From Clostridium formicaceticum (GTDB lineage Bacteria > Bacillota > Clostridia > Peptostreptococcales > Natronincolaceae), in contig NZ_CP017603.1 of NCBI RefSeq assembly GCF_001854185.1, forward strand, positions 2,542,001 to 2,606,000: a stretch of DNA of 64,000 nucleotides. Direction: 5' to 3'. The notes under the pieces are model-generated. The model was not told the origin of the DNA and did no database searches. It saw only the letters and a program-made list of their open reading frames with translations. Positions 58,366-64,000 of this stretch are shown in pieces; positions within the stretch are counted from its first letter, which is position 1, and every line of letters starts with the position of its first letter. Both the position numbers and the translations under genes were made by a program.

Positions 58366-59058
58366 ATGGATTATCCAGAGAAAAATATTCTCGTTGTAGA
58401 TGATGAGGAGAGTATTGTCAGTGTAGTAAAGGCCTATTTAGAGAAGGAAGGTTATCGCGTTTTCACCGCTTATAATGGAAATGCAGCTATAGATAGATTC
58501 CATCATGAGATGATTCACTTTATAATCTTGGATTTAATGCTGCCTGATTTATCGGGGGAAGAGGTTTGCAAAAAAATTAGATTAGAATCCCAAGTTCCTA
58601 TATTGATGTTAACCGCAAAAGTCGAAGAGTCCGATAGAATTTATGGCTTAGATATTGGCGCTGATGATTATTTGACAAAACCCTTTAGTCCCAAGGAGCT
58701 AGTAGCAAGGGTAAGGGCTATATTGAGAAGAACAGGAACTGAAAAAATAAAGGCAAATATATTAGATTTTTATAATGGGGATTTAACCATAGATTTGAAT
58801 AAAATGGAAGCCAAAAAGCAAAGAAAATTAGTAGACTTAACGAATACTGAATATAAAATATTAAGTATTATGGCACAAAATATAGGTAAGGTATTTACTC
58901 GGGAAGAACTCGTTGTTAAGGTATTGGGATATGACTACGAAGGTTATGATCGAACAATTGATACTCATATTAAAAATGTTAGACACAAGATCGAAGATAA
59001 AAATAAGAAGTACATTTTAACTGTATATGGCGTAGGGTACAAGTTTATGGGGGAATAA
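58366..59058 (+). CDS. OmpR-family response regulator
   Basis: A 230-residue regulator with a receiver (ILVVDDEESIVSVV, IILDLMLPDLSGEE, TKPFSPKEL) and a winged-helix DNA-binding domain (LTNTEYKILSIMAQN; DRTIDTHIKNVRHKI). The frame opens at 58348, but GGGGGAGAG is spaced for ATG 58366. The kinase gene follows after 2 bp. Likely targets are the secreted protein and possibly downstream lipoprotein genes (inference). Confidence 0.92.
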   Translation: MDYPEKNILVVDDEESIVSVVKAYLEKEGYRVFTAYNGNAAIDRFHHEMIHFIILDLMLPDLSGEEVCKKIRLESQVPILMLTAKVEESDRIYGLDIGADDYLTKPFSPKELVARVRAILRRTGTEKIKANILDFYNGDLTIDLNKMEAKKQRKLVDLTNTEYKILSIMAQNIGKVFTREELVVKVLGYDYEGYDRTIDTHIKNVRHKIEDKNKKYILTVYGVGYKFMGE

Positions 59059-59060
59059 GC

Positions 59061-60482
59061 ATGTTTAATAAACTAAGAAGCAGATTCATTTTGATGATTT
59101 TGGGAGGGGCTATTTTCTCTATTGTTTTAGTAAGTATAATTACCAATATTACTTTGTTTCGTAAATTTGATTTATATATGCGAGATGAACAGGGCAAGAG
59201 ACTAGAGGAAGTAGTTCAATTGGTAGAACAATCCTATGCCTTCCATAATGGTTGGACAGAGGGGGCTTTGGAGAACATTCGTCTATCTCCTCTTATCGAT
59301 AACTTCGATATTAATATTAGAGATGCAGAAGATCATCTTATATTTACTCATTATATGGAAAGCACAATGATTCAAATGCATAATGAGATGATGGGGAAAA
59401 TGGGTCAAGGAATGATGGGAAGGAACCATTTTGGCATGATGAGGAATAACTCACGGGGTGAAAATTATACGATAGATCAACATGATTTGTTATTTAATAA
59501 TGAAAGTATTGGAAAAATAAGCATTGGATTTATCGGTCCTTTTCTAGTATCAGAGAGAGAGATAGTTTTTGCGCGAGGAATAAATATCTCCATATTTTAT
59601 GGAGCAATTATTTCAGTTGTTGCTGCAATATTTTTAGGAATGTATTCATCAAAAGTTTTTTCAAGACCAATCTTACAAATTACTGAAGCAGCAAATCATA
59701 TAAGACAAGGTAAGTTAGATACTAAGATTGAAATACCCAATAATGTACTAGAACTTCAAGAACTCTCTAGATCAATCAACCACCTAGCCAAATCCCTAGG
59801 AGACCAAGAAGGATTAAGAAAGAGATTAACCTCTGATATATCTCATGAATTAAGAACGCCATTAACTGTATTGCAAAGTCATATTGAAGCTATGAGTGAT
59901 GGTATATGGGAACCTACCAAAGATAAATTAGACATATGTAAAAACGAAGTTATCAGGTTAATTAAACTTGTGGAGGAGCTGAAATATTTAACGGACATAG
60001 AAAGCCATAAGCTAACCCTAGAAATGAAGCAGTACTGCCTATCAAAGGATTTAAATGAAATTATAGAGAGTTTTCGATATCAATTTCAAAACAAAGGGAT
60101 TATCATTCATCATGCCATTGATCAAGACATCTATATTTATGCAGATAAGAATAAAATAAAACAAGTATTCATGAACCTTCTATCAAATGCTCTTAAATTT
60201 ACAAATAGCGGAGGATCAGTAAATGTAGGTATGGTAGAGCAAAGAGGAGAAATCGAGATTACAGTTGAAGATACGGGGAGTGGCATAGAGCATGAGGATC
60301 TTCCTTATATTTTTGAAAGATTTTATAGAGGCGATATATCAAGGAATCGTAAAACAGGTGGAACTGGAATTGGACTAACCATTACAAAAAATTTGATTGA
60401 GTCTCATGGGGGGAGGATTAGCGTAGAAAGTAAAAAGGGAAAAGGAACAAAATTTACTATTTTATTACCAAGCAAAGGATAA
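59061..60482 (+). CDS. Sensor histidine kinase with Met-rich extracytoplasmic domain
   Basis: A 473-residue kinase with two membrane helices (about 9-32 and 172-195). The extracytoplasmic domain carries a Met/His cluster at about 98-130 (MESTMIQMHNEMMGKMGQGM and HFGMMRNN). HAMP, HisKA (SDISHELRTPLTVLQSH) and HATPase (LLSNALKF, DTGSGI, GGTGIGLTI) follow. The Met-rich loop suggests sensing of copper, silver or another thiophilic metal, and resembles the tail of the secreted protein at 57814 (inference). A terminator follows at 60600. Confidence 0.92.
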   Translation: MFNKLRSRFILMILGGAIFSIVLVSIITNITLFRKFDLYMRDEQGKRLEEVVQLVEQSYAFHNGWTEGALENIRLSPLIDNFDINIRDAEDHLIFTHYMESTMIQMHNEMMGKMGQGMMGRNHFGMMRNNSRGENYTIDQHDLLFNNESIGKISIGFIGPFLVSEREIVFARGINISIFYGAIISVVAAIFLGMYSSKVFSRPILQITEAANHIRQGKLDTKIEIPNNVLELQELSRSINHLAKSLGDQEGLRKRLTSDISHELRTPLTVLQSHIEAMSDGIWEPTKDKLDICKNEVIRLIKLVEELKYLTDIESHKLTLEMKQYCLSKDLNEIIESFRYQFQNKGIIIHHAIDQDIYIYADKNKIKQVFMNLLSNALKFTNSGGSVNVGMVEQRGEIEITVEDTGSGIEHEDLPYIFERFYRGDISRNRKTGGTGIGLTITKNLIESHGGRISVESKKGKGTKFTILLPSKG

Positions 60483-60599
60483 ATTAGAACAGAGCATAAT
60501 CATACACAGTAGAAAAACCCTTGAAAATCAATAGGTATACTTCTTTTGCTCAATGGGAAAAACGTAAGATTGAAAAACAGTAATTTGTTGCATGGCAGT

Positions 60600-60626
60600 C
60601 AGCCCCTAGTGGGGTTGTTTTTTTTT
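60600..60626 (+). terminator. Terminator of the two-component operon
   Basis: CAGCCCC/GGGGTTG stem (60600-60617) with a 4-nt loop and a T9 run. Its T run directly abuts the sigma54 promoter that follows, insulating the next operon. Confidence 0.88.
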
Positions 60627-60642
60627 GGCATGAATATTGCTA
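60625..60642 (+). promoter_or_regulatory. Sigma54 promoter of the lgt-lit operon
   Basis: TTGGCATGAATATTGCTA has GG (60627-60628) and GC (60639-60640) separated by 10 bp. It is very similar to promoter P2 at 25615. It lies 74 bp before the lgt-like start. No clear copy of the TGCTC-N7-GGACA enhancer is seen upstream, so a different activator may act. Confidence 0.7.
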
Positions 60643-60715
60643 TATATAGAAGGAGCTAGATATTGTTATGGACTTTAAAAAAAATGAAGAAGGAGCTAGG
60701 AGAGGAGATAAGAAG

Positions 60716-61560
60716 ATGAAGCTATTATTTAATGTTGGAGGGTTTTCGATTCATTTATTTGGAGTAACCATTGCATTAGGAATCTTAGTAGGTTTTTTTA
60801 TAATGCTATCAGAGGCAAAAAGAAAGGGATTAGATAAGGAAAAACTGATAGACCTAGCCTTATATACAGTGATATTTGGCGTTATAGGAGCTCGACTAAA
60901 TTATATATTGGCTTTTAATCCAGCCTATTATATCCGAAATCTAAAGGAAATTCTCATGCTGCAGCAGGGAGGTTTATCTATTCAAGGCTCTTTGATTATT
61001 GGGACAGCATTTGGTTTTTGGTATATGAAAAAGAAAAGTATTCCTATATGGAAAACTGCTGATGCCTTTGCACCAGCCATTATTATGGGACAGGCAATAG
61101 GCCGGGTGGGCTGTGATGTGTTTGGGATTCCTATGAGTAGAAGTTGGTTTTGGGGATAGAGATTGGAGGGCAACTACTACACCCTGCTCAAATTTATGAG
61201 GCAATATTGAATTATATTCTATTTCTCATTTTGTGGAATAAAAGAAAAAATACAGAATATGACGGACAAATATTCTTCACCTATATTATTGGATTTTCAA
61301 TCAATCGATTTATCGTTGAATTCTTTAGAACCAATCCGATGATTCTGGGGCCTATATCCATTGCACATCTATTTAGTCTGGGAATTATTTTAATTGCTGT
61401 TGTAGCAATGATGATATTAAAGAAAAAGTATCATAACCTACAATCAAGTGTGGGAAGTAACGCAATTGTTAATAGACAATTGGATTGGGGGAGCTTTGCT
61501 ATTATTTTAGGAGCTATAATTATATCCGTAGCTTTCTACTATTTTATTCATAGTTTTTAA
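60716..61560 (+). pseudogene. lgt: Lgt paralogue (prolipoprotein diacylglyceryl transferase), frameshifted
   Basis: Two frames join into one Lgt-like membrane protein. The first (from ATG 60716) runs to SRSWFWG-stop at 61159; the second reads GIEIGGQLLHPAQIYEAILN and continues to 61560. One missing G in the GGGG run at 61153-61156 explains the break. Residues differ from canonical Lgt: the essential HGG of the loop is QG here (LSIQGSL, about 87-93), and GRxGN is GRVGCDVFG (R at 130). This is either a real mutation, a homopolymer sequencing error, or a functional variant read by slippage. lit follows 27 bp later. Confidence 0.75.
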
Positions 61561-61587
61561 TCTATAAAATTAATTAGAGGAGAAGAG

Positions 61588-62289
61588 ATGAGCATAATGA
61601 AATCAAAGTATTGGATAATTTACACGACGATTGGAGTACTGTTATCTATTGTTACTCTGTTGACCAGTATCCAGATGATAGCCTTTAATATGGGTCATTA
61701 TAGAAACTCCTTTGAGAAATATGATATCTCTAATGAAACAGGAATGGATCAGGAGAATCTTGAGTATGTTATGAGGGATTTGTTGAACTACCTACAGGAT
61801 GAGAAAGATGTGCTAGATACTAGGGCAATTGTCAAAGGAGAAGAAAGAGAAGTTTTTGGGGAGCGGGAAAGACTTCATATGATTGATGTAAAAGAACTAT
61901 TTATAAAGGGAGAAGCTGTTAGAAATATTGGTCTAATTTTTATGGGATTATTCGTTATACTTTTAGTGATGAAGGATAAATGGTGGAAACAAAATCTATC
62001 GAAGACGTTATTTTATACAGGTATAGGAAATATTTTGTTGTTGGGACTTTTTTTACTACTAATGTATTTTGATTTTAATAAGTACTTTACCTACTTTCAT
62101 GTAATTTTCTTTGATAATGACCTCTGGATTTTAGATCCTAAGACAGAAATATTGATACAAATGGTTCCAGAGGCTTTTTTCTATGATACAGCTGTTAAAA
62201 TAATTGGCTTATTTGTAAGTAGTATAATAGCTATTGCAGCTTTAGGCTACACTTTTTATCGAAGCCAGACTATATGGAAAGCTAAGTAA
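61588..62289 (+). CDS. lit: Lipoprotein intramolecular transacylase (Lit, DUF1461)
   Basis: A 233-residue protein with about four membrane helices and the two DUF1461 motifs: GERERLHMIDVKELF with H97, and FHVIFFDNDLWILDPKTEIL with H171. Lit moves an acyl chain from the diacylglyceryl group to the N-terminal cysteine amine, giving lyso-form lipoproteins (family knowledge). The two histidines correspond to its essential residues (memory). AGAGGAGAAG precedes the ATG. Genomic pairing with an lgt paralogue strongly supports a lipoprotein-lipid role. Confidence 0.85.
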   Translation: MSIMKSKYWIIYTTIGVLLSIVTLLTSIQMIAFNMGHYRNSFEKYDISNETGMDQENLEYVMRDLLNYLQDEKDVLDTRAIVKGEEREVFGERERLHMIDVKELFIKGEAVRNIGLIFMGLFVILLVMKDKWWKQNLSKTLFYTGIGNILLLGLFLLLMYFDFNKYFTYFHVIFFDNDLWILDPKTEILIQMVPEAFFYDTAVKIIGLFVSSIIAIAALGYTFYRSQTIWKAK

Positions 62290-62374
62290 TAAGGGAAGAA
62301 ATAATATATTTGAGAAACGCAAGTTGTTTTTAGATATTATGAAAAAACTAGAGAAACCAAAAGGAGGGATGTTT

Positions 62375-62803
62375 ATGGAAAAGATAGGATTGATAAAGTC
62401 TCTAGAAGGAGATAAGGCTATTGTTGAAATTCGCAGGGCTAGTGCTTGTGGAGAAAATTGTGCTTCTTGTAAAGGAGGATGTACTCCTACGGCGGTATAT
62501 GTAACAGCAAAAAACCATGCTAATGCGTCAGTAGGGCAGTATGTAAAGTTAAAGTTAGAGAGTAAAAAGGTAATCAAGGCTGCTTTTTTAGTGTATTTGA
62601 TTCCCTTATTAGGAATGTTTTTTGGCATTGCGGCAGGCCTACTAGGTGCAGAATACTTAGGATATGGGAACATAAAGGAGTTAATTGCTGCTGGGGCTGG
62701 TTTTTTAATGCTCGCATTAGCCTATGTATTCATAAGCTATAAAGATAAAAAAATTAAAGAGGGAAAAGAGATGGAAATAGTCATAAGTCACATTATGAGT
62801 TAA
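62375..62803 (+). CDS. RseC/MucC-like SoxR-reducing family protein
   Basis: A 142-residue membrane protein. The N-terminal cytoplasmic part has the cysteine cluster CGENCASCKGGC near residue 24-35, then two membrane helices (VYLIPLLGMFFGIAAGLLG and ELIAAGAGFLMLALAYVFIS). This is the RseC/MucC/RsxC-associated family, linked to Rnf and SoxR reduction. The frame opens at 62324, but AAGGAGG is correctly spaced only for ATG 62375. It follows lit by 85 bp in the same direction. Confidence 0.82.
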   Translation: MEKIGLIKSLEGDKAIVEIRRASACGENCASCKGGCTPTAVYVTAKNHANASVGQYVKLKLESKKVIKAAFLVYLIPLLGMFFGIAAGLLGAEYLGYGNIKELIAAGAGFLMLALAYVFISYKDKKIKEGKEMEIVISHIMS

Positions 62804-62867
62804 CTATATCACTTATTAAGGATTTTAGCAGATTCTAACTAACGAATTGAGAAAGGACGACTATGCC

Positions 62868-63482
62868 ATGGATATTCAAACAGATAAAATACGAAAAAGA
62901 TATAATCGTATTGCAAAGGTGTATGATTTATTAGAATGTCCTATGGAAAAAATGGCTTTAGAGAAATGGAGAAAATCAATTTTTGAGGGATCACAGGGTA
63001 AAGTATTAGAGATAGGGGTAGGAACTGGTAAGAACATTGAATATTACCATGATAACATTGAAGTGACTGCCATTGACTTCAGCGCTAATATGTTAAAAAA
63101 AGCTAGAGAAAAGGCTCAAAAGTTAGGTAAACAAGTAGAATTAAGGGAGATGGATGCACAAAAAATGGATTTTCCTAATAATAGTTTTGATTATATTGTT
63201 GCTACCTGCGTTTTTTGCTCTGTACCAGATCCAATTAAAGGTTTTCAAGAGGTAAGAAGGGTATTGAAGCCTGGAGGGAAAGTGGTTTTGATAGAACACG
63301 TAAGAAGCGAAAAAAAGGTAGTAGGATTATTCATGGATCTTATGAATCCTGTTACGGTAAATCTCTATGGAGCTAATATCAATAGACGCACGGAGGAAAA
63401 CATAGGTTTAGCAGGATTTAAAAATGTAGAGGTGATTAATTTATGGAAGGATATAGTAAAGAAAATAGAAATAACAAAATAA
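62868..63482 (+). CDS. Class I SAM-dependent methyltransferase
   Basis: A 204-residue methyltransferase with KVLEIGVGTGKNIEYY (motif I), AIDFSANMLKKAREKA, and RRVLKPGGKVVLIEHVRS. The FMDLMNPVTVNLYGANINR segment is typical of PmtA/UbiE-like enzymes acting on lipids or small molecules. ATG 62868 follows AAAGGA at 10 bp; a TTG at 62847 is the longer alternative. The link to the lipoprotein genes is only positional. Confidence 0.82.
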   Translation: MDIQTDKIRKRYNRIAKVYDLLECPMEKMALEKWRKSIFEGSQGKVLEIGVGTGKNIEYYHDNIEVTAIDFSANMLKKAREKAQKLGKQVELREMDAQKMDFPNNSFDYIVATCVFCSVPDPIKGFQEVRRVLKPGGKVVLIEHVRSEKKVVGLFMDLMNPVTVNLYGANINRRTEENIGLAGFKNVEVINLWKDIVKKIEITK

Positions 63483-63530
63483 AGCAACTGTACTATTTTG
63501 TTAAAACGAATAGCCAAGGAGGACCAATAG

Positions 63531-63572
63531 ATGAATTTTAGAGGCAAAACAATTTTAGAGGCAAAACAATGA
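63531..63572 (+). other. 13-codon reading frame made of a 17-bp tandem repeat
   Basis: AAGGAGG precedes an ATG whose frame (MNFRGKTILEAKQ) consists of two exact 17-bp copies (63534-63550 and 63551-63567) and then stops. It may be the truncated start of a lost gene; too short to call a gene. Confidence 0.25.
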
Positions 63573-63672
63573 AAAATCAAAGTGGGAATGTGGTATAGTG
63601 GTAAAAGTGTCGCTAAGTGGGAATGGTGGGAAAGCAGAAAAATAGACATAGGTAAAAAATTTTTAAAAAGTG

Positions 63673-63702
63673 TTGACATAAGATAGCAAAGTGTGCTATA
63701 GT
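63673..63702 (+). promoter_or_regulatory. Promoter of the second rRNA operon
   Basis: TTGACA (63673-63678), 18 bp, TATAGT (63697-63702) with an extended TG, equivalent to P2 of the first operon. The following 230-bp leader is nearly identical to 42359-42583, including boxA at 63739. Confidence 0.88.
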
Positions 63703-63927
63703 AGTTAAGTCGCCAAACGAGGGCGGCAGAAAAAAAGATCTTTGAAAATTAAACAGTATAGATATTAAGCCAGCAACCTGAAAGATTCTGATGAATTTTT
63801 AGAAGGTAAGAAATTAAGGAAGTTATAAATTTTATGTTTCCTTTAGTGATAAAAAACCAAAGGAAACGAAACATAAAATTTCTAACAAAGTAGCTAACAC
63901 AAAATCAAAGATTTTGGTTACAATACT

Positions 63928-64000
<73 letters not shown>

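Noticed and set aside
60545-60575. TGCTCAATGGGA as a copy of the sigma54 enhancer upstream of lgt-lit
   Set aside because: Only the first half-site matches; spacing and second half-site are absent.
61150-61160. Programmed -1 frameshifting at TTTTGGGG in the lgt-like gene
   Set aside because: The codon phasing does not form a proper X-XXY-YYZ slippery site and no strong downstream stimulator is seen; a simple indel is more likely.
61144-61560. The downstream half of the lgt-like gene as a separate gene starting at ATG 61144
   Set aside because: No ribosome binding site, it overlaps the upstream frame, and its start falls mid-domain; a single-base frameshift explains it better.

Overview
The window is low-GC DNA from an anaerobic, spore-former-type Clostridia. 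The 16S signature region, strong AGGAGG-type ribosome binding sites, a T-box, phosphate butyryltransferase, a clostridial type I-B-like CRISPR repeat and a molybdenum aldehyde oxidoreductase all point this way. By impression it is closest to the Alkaliphilus/Natronincola group, but this is an inference and not a database result.

Layout. 1-1001: leader-distal end of a CRISPR array (no cas genes here). 1.1-5.2 kb: mutS2, a DUF523 gene and a convergent receiver-kinase gene. 5.4-9.2 kb: hybrid histidine kinase plus AraC-type response regulator. 9.4-16.7 kb: urea ABC transporter urtABCDE followed by urease ureABC, with no ureDEFG in the window. 16.7-18.8 kb: T-box leader and argS. 18.8-25.2 kb: a large nested inverted repeat, a degenerate ADP-ribosylglycohydrolase-like gene, a zinc-dependent phospholipase C-like gene, a B12-binding radical SAM gene, a membrane protein and a TPR protein. 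25.2-40.8 kb: a twelve-gene block behind two tandem sigma54 enhancer-promoter modules. It encodes a MoeA-like protein, a Mop-type aldehyde oxidoreductase, an FAD/Fe-S/CCG-domain oxidoreductase, a small Cys protein, a methyltransferase, a C-GCAxxG-C-C protein, a radical SAM protein, an AMP-forming CoA ligase-like protein, XdhC, an NTP transferase-HD fusion, a histidine phosphatase and a sigma54 activator. 41.1 kb: ptb. 42.2-49.5 kb: a complete rRNA operon (16S, tRNA-Ala, 23S with an insertion in helix 45, 5S) followed by 16 tRNA genes and a terminator.

49.5-53.7 kb is a gene graveyard around an intact arsC. It holds a likely selenoprotein gene broken by an 11-bp tandem duplication, a group II intron maturase tail, a multiply broken minus-strand gene, an NRPS scrap and a cyclopropane-fatty-acid-synthase scrap. 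53.7-57.3 kb: TetR regulator divergent from an MFS transporter, a UroD-family methyltransferase and a 47-residue protein. 57.8-63.5 kb: a Met/His-rich secreted protein, a two-component system whose sensor shares its Met-rich motif, then a sigma54 promoter, a frameshifted Lgt paralogue, a Lit (DUF1461) lipoprotein transacylase, an RseC/MucC-like protein and a methyltransferase. The window ends in the start of a second rRNA operon in the same orientation.

Three groups look like working systems worth attention. The first is the sigma54-controlled Mop block, where the regulator at its end probably acts on the duplicated enhancers at its start. The second is the lipoprotein-remodelling lgt-lit module next to a probable metal-sensing two-component system. 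The third is the urea uptake and hydrolysis block with its own sensor pair but no nickel-insertion genes. No searches were run; family names rest on recognised motifs and memory.
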